Source of the DNA: Nageia nagi
Lineage: Eukaryota > Pinophyta
Length of the DNA: 64,000 nt
Assembly (NCBI GenBank): GCA_050084985.1
Contig: JBITNC010000001.1
Location: 203,732,001 to 203,796,000 of the forward strand
Reading direction: 5' to 3'
The notes under the pieces: generated by a model
What the model was told of the DNA's origin: nothing
The model's database searches: none
What the model saw: only the letters and a program-made list of their open reading frames with translations
Shown here: positions 10,801 through 24,383 of the stretch, piece after piece
Position numbering within the stretch: the first letter of the stretch is position 1
Layout: each line of letters starts with the position of its first letter
Position numbers and translations under genes: made by a program

Positions 10801-12265
10801 AACCACCTGATGCTCCTTCTGATTCTTCAACTATACAATGCATTCATAGTTTTTTCAAAATATATTGGCAAGAGTTTCTGCTTTTGGATGTAATGGTTTC
10901 CTTACTATACACCCACCATTACTAGTAATAATGCTATATTACATGCATAGTTTTATGGTTTATATATATATATTTTTAATAGACAAGAATAGTTTAATCC
11001 AAGACTGATTGGATTCCTTTTTCCATTGACGTCAATTTTCATAGAACTGAAATACCAAGTTAAAAGAGTTTCAGTTCTCCACAGATTGTAGTTTGAGCGT
11101 AATCTTGGTGTTGGCTTCTTAAGGATAGTTAGGCAGCACATTTATCATACATCCTCTGAACAATGAGCAATTCAACTTCATCAGTTAGAATATGTACTCA
11201 TAATGTGGAAACCTTTTTAGAAGACCCTTATGTTAAGATTTAACAAAGTTGTTCATAGTTTTGACATCCAACCGTTTCACTTAATCATTATGGTCAAGTA
11301 CAATTTCAATTGTTCCCTTATCTTACTTGCTGAGGTGTTGTACATAATATTACATGATAGAAAGCATAATTCGTACACTTCTAACATAAACAACTACAGT
11401 AACCAAGAACTTATCAATGCAGAACTGCCATATGAGCATATATTACCAAGTATTTGTAATTTCATGTTCAACTTTAAATAAATGATTATGGTAATTAATA
11501 AATGCTGAATTCAACAATTCCAACTGTAAAGCATGCATCATAAACATCATTCACATAAAAGAGACACATATTTTGATTAACATGGAAAACTTTCGATGAG
11601 ATTTTGGAAGAAAAATCCATGGGCAGACTAACTGCCATGCTTCAATTTTTATGTTTTAATTTATTTTCAATTTAAACAATTTACATGCATATCTCAATGC
11701 TCTTCAAGGCCTTTCTTACAATTTTGTTACTAACATACAGAAAAATCATTACACAGCAACATTCTATGCCCAATCAATTTTCTCAATATGAAAAGAGGCT
11801 ACCCTATTAGATAACAAATTTTGCTAAGCACATAAGCATACTGATGTCTCGATTTCACCATATCCAAATTGTTTCCTGTAAACGATTCCTTCATTAAAGA
11901 TTCCATATCATATCATATGGTGCTAATTCATATGCATGGTTTGCCATGAGGATGCAAGCGGCTATCTTATGTTCTCTCCTATCATTTATAATGCAATAAT
12001 ATGATAATTGGCCAGCTGTCAATAACATCATGAATACTACACTTAAATATTTTTGCAATTTCTATATGCAACTAGGGTCAAAACTCATGCTTATGGAATG
12101 CAAACATATCCAACAAAACTCTTACAATAAATGCCCATATCAACTGCATAAGAAGTTCCTTTTTATAATACTATAAATCAAACTTCTCAAGTAAATCTAT
12201 TAATCTCTATCCATGAGTTTTCAGTGAAGATGCAAGCATATAACATATCTTTTATATAACCTTCT

Positions 12266-13686
12266 TGATCAAAATGGATTTCTTAGTCATAAAAATAAAA
12301 GTCTCCAAAAAAGTGATATATCTCTTAAAAGTTGAAGTTTACTTTGCCAGCTCGTCAACATCTTTGACGGTTTTGAAATCCGATATCATATGAATGAAAT
12401 ATTGAGGTTTGGAGTTTTTAATAAATAGTAATTAAAGATTACTATTTATTTATTATTTCAAAAGGTTTTATTTAAAATTTCAAGGTTGAAAAATACTTCA
12501 ATATCATTTTAAAATGCCACATTGCCGACCACATAGTCAGCAAAAAAGGGCCAATCAAAATTGTAGTCAAAGGATCATTGATCGGTCAAAAGGAGGTGTG
12601 ATATTAAGAGGAGGCGTTCATGTTGATCCACCCACATGGCAAGTTGCTTGTGCATAGGTAAAATGGCGGGTTGCATTGTGTTAAAGCCCATTGTCTGTGA
12701 CATGGAGGACAACGCTATCGTAGGGAAAACCATGCAAAGGAGTTGACCATCAGCATGTGAACGTGTGGTCTATCATTCGTTTTGGGGGTCATGGAGTTTA
12801 AGATAGCCATCAACTGATGCCACCTTGAGGATTGTACATGTAGGTGAATGGTGAATGAGCGCTCATGCGTTGGTCAATAAGTCAATGATGCCAAATGGCA
12901 TATCTTGGTTGCATTCACTGATTTATGAATTCATTTGAAGGATTTTCATTGGATCCACTTGAGGACTATTTGAAGTCGGGTATTAATTGGTGGAAAGGTA
13001 TTTTTGGCATTTTGTTGGATAGTGAAAATCTGACATATTTGCAAATCATACCTATATTATTCGTATGATTTTCAAAGAAGGTTATTAGCCATAATAAATT
13101 GGCACAAAAATAATAATCTTTAATTACTATTGTTGTTGACCAAAAACTAATATGGGCTAAAAGGATATATACAGGAGTGTAATAATTGGCAAATGGAAAC
13201 AAATATTATGGAGAGAATATTTCAAAGATGTAACCAATTCTCCTAATATTGTACACCCTTATTATTATAAAAGGGTATGTGGAGAATGGATATTTTAATT
13301 CCTTTTGGAAGGCGTTCCATGCCTTGGGCATGAAAGAGCTTTAATGGGACCTTAGTTGATTTTGTAAAATGGGGAGATTCTTTGTTGGAGGAAAGTGCAA
13401 GAGGGAAAAACAACCCAGAAGAGAGGTGTGAAATTACCTGAAGTGTTATGGGAGTTCAAGTAAAAACAAACTCCTCTTCCATGTATTCTCCAAAACAAAA
13501 TCAAAAGAAGGTATTTGCTGGATGTAGACCACATCGGTCGAACCAAGGTAAAAACTTGTGTCAATCTTATGTGGTTGATTAATTTTATTTCCGTAAGCAC
13601 TTAAAAATTAAGTGTGAGATCCGAAGTAAACTCGTAAGTTAGGGTTTATAGATCACTTCCACTGATTTCTTTTCCGCATTTTAACA
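12266..13686 (+). repeat. copia-like LTR (member 1 of a two-copy pair)
   Basis: The sequence from TGATCA at 12266 to TTAACA at 13686 has LTR-like termini. Its first few hundred bases match 57329-57600, including the shared run TTGAAATCCGATATCA and the following AAATTACTATTTA stretch. A pyrimidine-rich end before TTAACA is typical of copia U5. I could not find matching target duplications or a clear primer-binding site, so the ends are provisional. Confidence 0.45.
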
Positions 13687-13913
13687 AATATGGTAGTTTA
13701 CGTTTTGAAACATCTTTGCCTTTGTTTAACACAATCAACCTTTCAAGCTACATTTATAGGTATGAGCATAATGGCCATTTCAGATACATGAAATCAATAA
13801 AAGAAATAATCAGCAATCAATTACCTGTTGCAATCATATGCAAAGACTAAAATGAATGCAAAGAGAAAGACCACAAGCTAGCTGCCCTTGTCCAAAAAAC
13901 CTATTATAGTGGT

Positions 13914-14087
13914 CAACATGTATGCAAAATAGAGGGCTACAAATCAAGTCATCTATACCCAATACAATTTTCAACATGTATGCAAAATAGTGGGCTACAA
14001 ACCAAACTGTCCATACCCAATACATTGGTCAACATGTATGCAAAAGAGAAGGTTATAACTAAATCATCCATGCCAATTAAAAACCCA
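13914..14087 (+). repeat. 58-bp tandem repeat, three units
   Basis: CAACATGTATGCAAAA-type units start at 13914, 13972 and 14030, exactly 58 bp apart. The third unit is diverged. Confidence 0.8.
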
Positions 14088-14233
14088 AATTTATATTATC
14101 TAATATTCTAAATCATGGAATCCTTCTTTTGTCCTATTGCTTATGTAAATAAAACTCAAATGCATCCTTTAATTCTTGAAATATTTTCATTTCTATTCAA
14201 AGCATTCAAATTATTGTTATAAACAACAAGGAT

Positions 14234-15624
14234 TGTAACAACCCCTTTTTGTAAAAAATAAATAATTTTGGAATCCTAAGGATTCCCTTTTTGTAAATAT
14301 TCATTTATTCATGTATTTGTTGTTAGTTACTTGGGACATAATTATGAAGGTTTGTTGGACCCACTTTATGAGCCCCATGAGGGACGTTTTCCTCCCAAGC
14401 TAGGATGTGTTATTCAATTTGTCATTAATACACTTGGAGATCCTAAAGATGATTGTGGGAATCTTAAGGCTTGTATAGATGGCACTTGAGCATGGATAAA
14501 CACCTATTTGCCTCAACGTAGGATTTGGGAGCACTTGTATACATATGCCACCCTTGGGGAGACTCCTAGACCCCCACGTTGGCCCATGATGACCCCCTAG
14601 CACCCTCGCATGACTCCTAGACCCATGTGGCACCTTAGACTCCCACGTTGGCATGCGTGGCACCTTAAACACCCACGTTGGCATGCGTGGCACCTTGGAC
14701 CCCCACATTGGCATTTATGGCCTCTAGGTACCCATTTTGGGCATGCTTGACCCTTAAGCACCCACGTTGGAGATTTTGGGCCTCTAAGAGGCTAACGTTG
14801 AGATTGGAGAGGTGGGGGATGACTCTTAGGTGAGATCCAAATCCAATGATGAGCTATACAAGGCAAAGGAGCCTCATTGTAGAGATAGACTTGATTTTGA
14901 TATTGAAACCCTTCTCTTCGGAGTTACCAAAGACTTGGCAGTGTCAAGCACCCTTGAGTGCAGGGCACAAGGAGAGTATAGGAGGTGGGGAACACCTTCT
15001 GTCTTACGATTGAGGTGAGTGTTTGTGCTGTGAGGTTGATCTACCCTGAGGCATCCACAAGCAGTCTACACCTTTGAATCTATTCGGTGGTATTCCGGAA
15101 TCACATCCGTTCTCTTCGCCGGAAGCTAGCCTATGAGGGAGCCTTTCAGTAAGGCATCCACAAAACTAGTAGCGTGTGATTGTTCTACAACAGTTTCAGG
15201 ATCTATCTTAGCTCATTGTATGCCCTAGTTGGCTCCTTGGAGGCCAACGTTGAACCCTTTGGGCCTGCTCGGTATTGTACTCATAATTCTTTCAATAATA
15301 GAATTGTGGCATACTTGGATCTCACTTGTTGTCGCATTATTTGATGTTTGTACTTCCATATATGCAACCTTGAGCTATTTTTGTATATGCATGCTTGTAT
15401 GGTGAATTGTTGGTATTCTTGGATGTGTTTGGCATGATATATGAGCCCTCAAGTGTGAAGTTGGTACATAGGGGTGTAATTGAGCTAGTGAGGTGCATCG
15501 TTTGGCTTCCTGGCTTGTTATTGTTCATGTTTGATGCTGTAGTATAGTTCGTGGCATGCCTAGGAGTGCATATTGATATTTTATTTGGCTAATTTCTGCT
15601 TTGCGCATACTTGGGAATATTATA
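14234..15624 (+). mobile_element. solo LTR 1 (1391 bp) with TSD AGGAT
   Basis: It starts TGTAACAACCCC and ends ATATTATA (expected ATATTACA). AGGAT flanks both sides (14229-14233 and 15625-15629), a perfect 5-bp target duplication. There is no internal retrotransposon sequence, so it is a solo LTR left by recombination. It shares blocks with 52130-53348, 54312-55473 and 58574-59245, including the GGAGGCCAACGTTGAACCC region. U3 carries 30-bp tandem units (at 14642, 14672 and 14702) with the palindromic core CCACGTTGG. Confidence 0.9.
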
Positions 15625-17099
15625 AGGATATACCCATAATCTCAGGTCATGTTTAGCTGAAAATCCTAACCATGCAACTCAGGAAGTAGCTCGCACAATG
15701 CAACCATAATACCCACAAAATAATATACACAAAAGGAGCAATTTATTCAAATGCATCATCTTATCATGTTTCTACAGCTTTATTTCAATTTCTACTAGCA
15801 AGATGAGTAAAAAAATGAATGAGAAGGGCACTATTCTACTAGCTCTAGAATATTTGTTATTTTGCAACCTCACTTATCTCTCTCTATGTTCCTCATTTCG
15901 TGCAAATGAATCAAAACCTTTTAAGAGCTGAGGCTCTTAAGCTCTCTTTGCATGGCATTGCTTTGTGGTGTTTTTAGGAGTCCTCTTTGCGTGCAACCTG
16001 CACGTCACCATCAAGATTGGCATGATTTTCCTTCCTCCTCATCATTCTTTCTCAAAAATCTCTATGCTGCACTTCTCAAGCTCTCCAAAATGGGGAGTTT
16101 CTTGAATGTTCTAATCTGCACTAGCTCATGTTGGAGGGAAAGGTTGCTCGAATGTTGCCACCTCTTCGTTTCTACCAACTCCTGCTTGGTTTTTGCATTG
16201 TTTATTCAATTTAATGGAGCAAACATCTTAAAATATTCCTCTATGATTTATCAAATCCAAATCAACACCCAGCATGTCAATGGTGGAGTCATCGAATAAG
16301 TTTCTCAATGTTGCCTATGGCAACCCAACAATATTTGTCTAGTCCAGGTCAACTCATAGCAAACCAATGGTGGGGCTTTAATAAAACAAATCAGATTTTT
16401 GTATTGTCATGATTATGCCTCCAATGCCATGGCACACATCCACAAAAGGTATTTTTCGGCAACACCATGTTTAAAATGCTCTTACTTATTTAAACAATAA
16501 AATATTTCCTCATAAATTTAATACCTCAAATGCTAGGGTGGTGAGTTCTTATCAAATAATAACATTCCCAATGGTTCCACAAACAATTGTCCCTATGATA
16601 ATACCATGGTGGTGTTTGAAACAATTTTTTATTTTTTTAAAATTCTTAAGAAATACATTATATGTTACGTAAATTATTTTGCCGAAATAAATATAAATTA
16701 TATAATAATTTTTCCCATCATCACAAGGCCATAGTCAAATGAATTATCTGCTTCTAGGCATTCATCGAATGCCTCATGAACACCATGATCTTTCTAAATT
16801 ATGTAATAAATCAAAATTCACCATTATGCAATAATATATGCTGGTTTAATTTTCAAAATGCAGCAAGATGAATCCTTAATATAAAACAATAAGTTCATAG
16901 AGTGCATACTTTTCTAATCAAACAAGATAAGCCCTTATATCAACATACATGCACCTATTACCTTTTTCAAGGATTGTATAGTTATTTCACTTTTAATTAA
17001 GCACGATAATAATAGTCTGTAAATACCAAGTTTTGCAAATGTTTATAGTAGAAAGGTGGTACTAGGGGTTTGAGTCATCCCATTGGGCTTGATATACTA

Positions 17100-18170
17100 G
17101 TTTCCTAGATACAAAAGTCTGATTTTTGGTTTTTGCATAGATCATTGAGGGCTCTCTGTTTTGTTGGGGCATTAACACCCCTTATATTTCATGGAAGGAT
17201 AATTATTTCACTCAGTAGGAGTTGTTCCTTCTGCCAATCAGGAAGTTCGTAAGCTGAGTTTTGGAGCCACTTTCAATGTTAGCCCGTATTTCTTTGCCTC
17301 CTTAGCTGATGCAGGTGGTCTTCCTCTTTTAGTTTCTTCACTCTTAGGGAAGGTTTTTGCTGCTCTGTTCCTTAAAATTTTGTTATCTTTTTCTTTTGTT
17401 TGTCCATTACTTTGACTTGAATTAACCATCTTGATATCATTATTATTTTTTATTTCGTCTTAGCAGAATTGAGGTTTCAGTTTGTGGTGAGGATTGATGA
17501 ACAATTATTCATGCTGCAAACTTTTCTTCCTTACCTGAAACTTCAGGGAAATGGATAACCTTATAGCATTTCTGGCATTTGAATGCCAAATTTTCAGAGT
17601 CCAATGTTTGTCTGCATACTTAATTTCCATACAGTAAAATGGAATCAGGGAGGGGTTTTTGGAGGTCTCTAACAATACATGATCTTACACAGGCTAATGC
17701 ATCATCTTGAGGAGTTTGAGATAGACAAAGGAAACTGCTCTGGGTGTTACCTTTGGCTTAAAACGTTTCCTAATCGCAGAATTCTTTTCTAAGTCTGTCT
17801 ATTCTTACGCAAACTGGAATAGCACAGAGCTTCTTGGATTCTGGAGTGAAGATTTCACACCAGGGGGTAAGAAACAGGCTTGTCCATCCCATGGACCATG
17901 GGCTGCCGAGAAATAATCCATCTCTTTCCTCAGAGAAATGAAAAATCACAAGGAAAATACATTTAGGAAGGAAAGAGATACTGAATTGTCATTTCAGATT
18001 GATCCGCTGAATGAATGAAGCCATTCTGGGCCATGGACTATTGAATCTGCATACCAGAACATGGTCCTTCAACTATTTGGTTCTTATTTGGATTCACATT
18101 TGATTGAATCTCCAACACTTCCTCAACTCTAGCAATAACATTGGTTCAACTGGATGCCATTGGTATAGAT
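17100..18170 (-). pseudogene. LINE remnant: ORF1 and start of ORF2
   Basis: On the minus strand, ORF1 pieces run from about 18130 (WSMGWTSLFLTPWCEIFTPE, the DUF4283 GPWF-like segment) through SKKLCAIPVCVRIDRLRKEF and a zinc-knuckle remnant (FKCQKCYKVIHF, about 17560) to a basic tail with KRGRPP (about 17330). After a short gap ORF2 starts with NIRGVNAPTKQRALNDLCKN (about 17190), the opening of the endonuclease domain, with the usual Trp of WNIRG replaced by a stop. Homology ends near 17100. Several frames and stops are needed, so it is dead. It lies antisense to the host gene in intron 2. Confidence 0.75.
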
Positions 18171-18704
18171 CTTAAACTCAGTGTGATTTTTGGGCGGAAT
18201 TGTCAAGATGCATTGGTCCTCTAGCTCAGTTGATTCCTATATAGGGGTTCAAAAATAAAAAAAAACAGGGATTGCCTAGTAGTTGGGATGCTTATGCCCT
18301 TCCAACTAGATCCCTAGACAACAGATAAAGTGACAAAAATAGGGTTATTCCTTTCTTTCTAAGCTTTGAAAGGAAGAGGTCTGCTATTTTTGGAGGAATA
18401 GAATTCAAAATCACTTGGTAGAAGTTTTCACTCTGTCAGTCCACTTGCTTTCCATCATGTTTGGTATTTATTGGTTTGTCTTTGTACAAGGCAATTTCTG
18501 CAATTTGTTTCTTTACCTTGTTATCATAACGATTGCATGTTGCTTAATAAATTTACAAGAAAGATCAGATAATTAACTTTTCTTCTTTCTATTTTATAAA
18601 CTATGAAATTGGAGAGGAAGGTGAATTCTGGCTGGACAACTATAGTAATTCATATCAAAAATGTAAACTTAATGATCTAAATGTTTATTGCTGTGTGTGA
18701 ACAG

Positions 18705-18881
18705 GTGATTGTATTTGACTACAAAGCAAACACATGTGTTACATCTGATATGACAATATTGGACATGTCGGAAGAAAGTGAAAGTGGTGCATTATTTTTG
18801 GCAAGAATCTTGCAGTATCTTGAGATGCCTCAATATCTGCGTCGTGCTCTTATTCCCAAACATCACAACCTACGACTTGTG
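18705..18881 (+). CDS. SPOUT1-like: SPOUT1-like methyltransferase, exon 3
   Basis: A 177-bp exon, 59 codons, phase 0 at both ends. It opens VIVFDYK, continuing the RIDE of exon 2 into the family's RIDEVVVFDNK-type strand. A variable acidic insert (MSEESES) follows, then ARILQYLEMPQYLRRAL and FPKH-like IPKHHNLRLV, all strongly diagnostic of C9orf114/SPOUT1 proteins. The acceptor is GAACAG before 18705. The donor is GTAGGT at 18882; reading through it would add unrelated residues and soon a stop. Exon 4 begins GLLPPLDAP, so the join LRLV-GLLPP matches the family exactly. Confidence 0.92.
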
Positions 18882-19629
18882 GTAGGTATGTCTCTACTTT
18901 TATTTCCTCCATGGGTATAACATCATGATATTAGGAGCCAACATGGCCTTGGTACGGTTAGAATGTATATTTATGAGAAAAGATGTAAGAGAACTTAGAT
19001 GACATAATTTTTTTTATAAATAAGAATCGTACAATTTTTAGTTTAAAATTTGTAAAAAGCTTTTGATTTTAAAAAACGAAATAGAAATCAATACTAAAAA
19101 TTTGAATTAAAATCTTATTTTTTTTTGTTCCTTGAAAATCTTGGATAAGATATCCAAATTTGTCAGGAGTTTTTTTTGATGGATGGCGTAACATTGGTTG
19201 TAAAAGCTTAATAAATGGCAAGGTAAAAGATCTTGAGAATTAAAATGGCAAAAGCCAAAATAATAAATAATGTATTAAAACATGCACATGTATTATTTCT
19301 ACGGAATAAAAATATATTAATAGCTAAATTCAGTAAAGGATCTAGCAATTAGGATTATGCAAATTTACAAGAGGAGATATAAAAAAAACTTATGTTGAAG
19401 GTGGAGGATTGGAAGCTTGTTGGTGAACAACTTGTGATTTTGGATGGAAAATCCTAATTGCAACTAGATAGATCTGCATAATTTTGGAGATAATTTTAAA
19501 GATAATTTTGAGGTGATGATTTTTCTCAGGATGATGTTAGTATGGAAGTGTAGACATTTTGGAATGACTTGGTTCAGTTGTGGGGGCTATTGAGGCTTGG
19601 AATTAGAGTGTTTGCATTTTGGACATGTG

Positions 19630-19760
19630 TTTTGAACCTAGATGTTAGAATGTTGGGCATTTTGAGCTTGGGTGCGAGAACTCTGCGTGTTTTGAGCTTG
19701 GATGGAAAAACTCTGGGTGTTTTAGACCTATGGGTTTGAACACTAGGTGTTTTGTCTTGG
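19630..19760 (+). repeat. 30-bp minisatellite, four units plus part
   Basis: Units start at 19630, 19660, 19690 and 19720, all exactly 30 bp, with a partial fifth at 19750. Each begins TTTTGA/TTTTAG and ends near GGTG or equivalent. Divergence between neighbours is moderate. No coding role is seen. Confidence 0.85.
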
Positions 19761-20389
19761 ATGCTTGTTTCAAACTTTCAAGGTGCTCTTCTTAGGGAGG
19801 TACATGTTACCAATGTTTTGAAAAACACCGAATATATACCAAGTTCATGAACAAATGCAATTTTTTTCAAACCCATGCTTTTTTCTAAAAAATATGTATT
19901 TTGATGCTTCTTTTCACACTTTTTTTCATGTATATACGTGAAAAAACATGGAAAAAAATGCAAATTCACTAAAAAAAATGCCACATTTGGCATTGTTGAG
20001 ATGCATAAAAGCATGAAAAAAATGCGAAATTCGTAGTGAAACTGTTAGAAAGGAGATCCATTAAAGGCTAAAAAATGCAAATAAAATGCGAAAAAATACA
20101 TCAAGTTCACCACAAAAATGCAGCCTAACTTGGGCAAAAATGGTGAATCGATGGATAAATGAAAAATTCAAGTTTTTTTTTGTCATTTCTCTTTGCATGC
20201 TTGAAGATGCTAGAGAGCAATGGACTTAGTTTGTGGAAGATTTAAGTTGGTTGTGGCACTTGAGGAGAGTGGCCACAAGGAATTGGTACTTGGTGCATCA
20301 CTCATTGAAGAAAAGAAGAAACTTGAGAGTACACATGGTTTGCTCAGTTTTGAGCATTTGAATCATAAGGATGGATTCCTATGAATCAA

Positions 20390-21200
20390 TGGAATCTTCT
20401 TCAAGTTTGGAAGAAGATGATATACTAATTTTTGAGGATGGAGATGATAATGAGAATGGTAATGATTTTCATTAATGGAGATAGTGATCTTCACATGTAT
20501 GGGGAGAAAGTTGGTTGTCACAATGATAGTTATGGTAGTGATATTCACTTGGATGATGGGAATGGGGCTCATTGTGGTAATAATGTGGTTCATCATGGAG
20601 AATACGGTCTTGATGATTGTTGTCACAATACTCATTCAATAGTTGATTTGAAAATTAGTGCGGTTGTGATACAATCTTTGAATGGAGCACTGGACCTTTG
20701 TGGCATAGGTCTACCTTGAGGATGCTTTATGGGAGTCCTTGTATTGGGTGATGCAACTATAAAGAGTGAGTATGAGATAAGGAATTAGATGTGCGAGCTG
20801 GTTCCAAGAAAAATGTGTTTGGATGCAACTATGAAGACCAAGTACTGTGATGCTTTTCTAAGCAATTAAATATGGGTGTTGGTTCCAAAATCAAAGGTGA
20901 GCAAATGGGTCTACATTATCAAGTTCACATTCTAGAGATGTGATTTTTGATGAGGGGTTAGTGTATGTACAACAAGAGATGCATGAAAAATGAAGGATTG
21001 TGAAAGAGGCAAAAGAAACCATGAAGAAAATGAAGAGAAAAAAAGAATATAAAAAGAGGTAAAATCTTGTGAGGCTTTGAGGAAGATTGAACTGCAAAGA
21101 AAACCCACGATAGAGAAAGCTGTTGCTAATGATAAAATTAGAAAGATGTTAGCTGTAAGAGATCAAAAGTAGTAATAGCAAGGAGAATATTGATATGATG
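20390..21200 (+). pseudogene. unrecognised degenerate coding-like segment
   Basis: Plus-strand frames read SSLEEDDILIFEDGDD, then a His/Asp/Gly-rich part (HLDDGNGAHCGNN), then DLKISAVVIQSLNGALDL. Further right lies a Lys/Glu-rich helix-like stretch interrupted by stops near 21000-21130. The composition is coding-like, but no domain is recognised. It could be part of a decayed element. Confidence 0.25.
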
Positions 21201-22900
21201 TTAGAGACAATCTTGTGAGTCCCTCATCAACAAGGGGAAGAATGTTGGAAGCTGATGATGCTGAAGGAGGAAGAATTTGAAGAGTTGATCACATGAAGAA
21301 AAGATTAATGTCTAGAGTTTTAAGAAATTGAAGATATGTACATGAGTTACAAAAAATGTCATGGAATTCTAACTAACATTAGAAGGTAAAGGGTCATATC
21401 CAAAATGGCAAAATGTAATATATTGTACATTAGCTATTTTTTTGGGGTGTGTGTGTGTGGTGTTGTTCACTATATTGGGAGTGTGAAGTTGTTGCGCACA
21501 CATCAAGATTTTTTGTATTATTTTAAAGAGTAATCAAAGACTCCATTTATAAGCTCAAAAATCTGATTTGTGTATTATTACGTTGTGTTAATCTTTGTGT
21601 GTGGTTGTGTTTATTTTGTATTGATTGTTTGTTGTTGTTGGGTATGCAATTCTCTTCTAGAAGTGATTTGTTTTATGGAAAAGTGCAAACTATGTAAACA
21701 ACCTATTTTGGGTGCTCTACGGAATTGCACAAAGAAGGTTGTTTTATAAAACTATCCTAGAACGTCAATGTTCTGGTACTTTGTCCCATAACGTCAATGT
21801 TCTGTGCTGAAAGGATTTCAACAGAGAGGTAACAAATTTAAGACCTTTTGCTTCACCTCGAGTTTTAGGTACCATGGGCAAGCTTTCCCTTTAATATTTA
21901 AAAGGCGATCTATGTTTGGCCATAATTAAGAATCTGCATATCTAGATTTGAATCTAGATCACCAATCTGTTGCATCTGAATCATCCTCTCCTGAAAATCT
22001 TGAAAGCAACATGCTTACCTACTAGAATTGAGCTAAATATTTTGGTTTTTTTTTACCATGAGCTATAGATTTTCTGCAAAAACCATCCAAAATTTAGGGG
22101 ATCATTTCTACCTCAATACCAATGTTGTGTGGGCTTGCAAACCCTCATTGGAAAGATCTTTGAATGCTCTTTTTAATGACTCCAAAATTTCCAAAATGCA
22201 ATTCCTACAACTTAAAATATTTCATAGAATGATATTTAGAAGTGACAAACACAAAGAAGATAGTTAAGAAATGATAGATGCAAAATGATAATTTTTAGTT
22301 GTTTTATAAAATATAGTTGAATTACAAAATTCATATTTTGCCCTTTGCAATTTATTTTTGTAGATTTTTGGAAAGATACAGTGGTGTAGATTCTCTGGTT
22401 TGGAAAATTAGCATCTTAGGATTCTTGATCCTAAAACGTGGGCATTCTAGGATGCTTGGTCCTAGAGCATTGGCTTTTTGGGGGAAAATGTTCTAGGGTG
22501 CAAAGATATTGATAAATGCAAATTGTAATCTAAACAAGTACGAAAATGCAAAAATAATTAAAAAAATACCATATGGTACCTTTTTAGATGCATGATTGTT
22601 TTGAGGAGTTCTTTATTGCTTATTAACAACTTTTATGATATGGGGAATCACCCCATCACCTAGAGAAATGAGTGCTATTCATGCCATTGTCTATGAATGC
22701 ACTTGAAGGCATAAAAGAATGAAGTCCATATGTTTTCATCATTTTTTGTGAAATACGTATTCATCTAGAATATTTTCTTTAAAGGAAATATTATTACTCT
22801 AAGGAGTTCTTGTTCAGCCTTTAACATAGTTATTCTGATTGTGCAATAAATTTGGTTTCATCAAGACGAATAGATAGATCAATCACAAAGATGCAATTCA

Positions 22901-23050
22901 CAAAGTCAAAAAATTGGCCAACCAAAAGTAGAAGCAAACAATGAAAGTAAAAAATAAAGCTATGGAGGCAAATCACAAAGTCAAAAAGTTGGCCAACCAA
23001 AAGTAGAAGCAAACAGTGAATGGAAAAAATGAAACTGAGGAGCTCCTCAT
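22901..23050 (+). repeat. 75-bp tandem duplication
   Basis: CAAAGTCAAAAA(A/G)TTGGCC begins at 22901 and again at 22976. The copies are near-identical for about 60 bp. Confidence 0.85.
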
Positions 23051-24070
23051 AAAGGCAAGCAAAATCTGAAAATAAAGGCAAAAATTCCAAGAATAAGATG
23101 TGCATGCATAAGGGAGAAATTGAGTGATTATTGAGATAACCAAAGAACTATTTTGTGCTGAACAAGTTATACATGAGACAAGAGGCGATGAGGCTAGCAT
23201 CGCAGTTAATCTAGGTTTGATAAATGGAAATATGCAACTGCTTTGACCATGAAAATCCTAGTGGAAGCTTATGCAGATTGATAATGTGAAGTACGAGGGA
23301 AAATTTGAGAAACATACTTTGTTTTTATTAAATATGAACTTATAATCCAATATGCAACATAAAGGCAAGAACTTGCAAAACATGAAGATTTGTTAGTACT
23401 GTTAATTTTAACAAAGCAAGAAATAATTATATAATGAATGAGACACAAAAATAGACAAGTTATTACATGAAATATGAAACAAGAGTTTCAATAGGTTGAG
23501 GCAACTATGCGATTATCCAGCTAGGATATTATGAAACTGTTTGCCTACTGATAAAGTCACTTTGTTGCTATGGACTGTGAGTCCAACCTTCTAAAACCGT
23601 TTGAATATGATTCCTGTGATTGTTCCAGAATGTGGGTGTTTTTGGGAAAATGGGTTTTTGTTTCTAAAAGTTGCCTTTGATGATCTGAACTCTGAAATAG
23701 GACCCTGTGTTGCATCCTAACATTCTTTCAAGTTTCAACAAATTCAACAATACTTTGGGATGGTTTTTATTCATTGTTCAAAACATGTTGTAGTAGTAGA
23801 CTATTGAATATTCCTAATTTATGATTTTGTGGATGAATTAGTTCTGCTAGTTGAGTTTTCTGGGTAGATTGGATCATAGTTGTAAAAAGCAGAATTGGAT
23901 TGGAATCATTTTTTTTGTTATTAGAATCGGAATTGGGAAATCAGTAAAAACAATTTGACAAAAATTGGTCACAAAATTTGAAATAGAAAAAAATGGAAGA
24001 AATATGCAATTTCTTATGGAAATTTTAAGTTTTCTCATCCATATTACTGATTACTTATCTTTTTAACAAT

Positions 24071-24282
24071 TCTAACTTCTAACATACTTACTCAACATTC
24101 AAAAACATACAAATAAGAAATTAATTTAAGAGAAAAGGGCATATATCGTATTAATGAAAATGTGTTTAGTAGAGTTTCTAACTTCTAACATACTTACTCA
24201 ACATTCAAAAACATACAAATAAGAAATTAATTTAAGAGGAAAGGGCATATATCATATTAATCAAAATGTGTTTACTAGAGTT
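24071..24282 (+). repeat. 106-bp tandem duplication
   Basis: Copies 24071-24176 and 24177-24282 differ at only a few positions, so this duplication is recent compared with the surrounding sequence. It lies just left of (3' to) the hAT transposase fragment. Confidence 0.9.
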
Positions 24283-24383
24283 TCAAAGTACTAATTACTA
24301 AGTAGCAAGTAGTAACTAGTAAATACAAAATGTGCTCATGTCTCACGAGCCATGACAAAATAAATAATCTACTATCTAAAAAA

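Larger units (their letters stand above)
8572..18704 (+). other. intron 2 of the SPOUT1-like gene (10.1 kb)
   Basis: The intron starts GTGAGC and ends GTGTGAACAG. It holds two LINE fragments, a copia-like LTR, a 58-bp tandem repeat and a solo LTR, each listed separately. The stretches 8572-10385, 10805-12265, 15630-17020 and 18200-18704 are AT-rich and contain nothing I can name. Confidence 0.85.

Noticed and set aside
13687-13700. PBS after the LTR at 12266-13686 (TGGTAG)
   Set aside because: Only five bases match the Met-tRNA PBS, which is not enough.
14400-14714. Repetitive peptide frame (MPTWESKVPR-like units)
   Set aside because: Translation of the 30-bp U3 minisatellite inside a solo LTR.
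20363-20635. His/Ile/Thr-rich minus-strand ORF
   Set aside because: Antisense of a better coding-like frame and compositionally biased.
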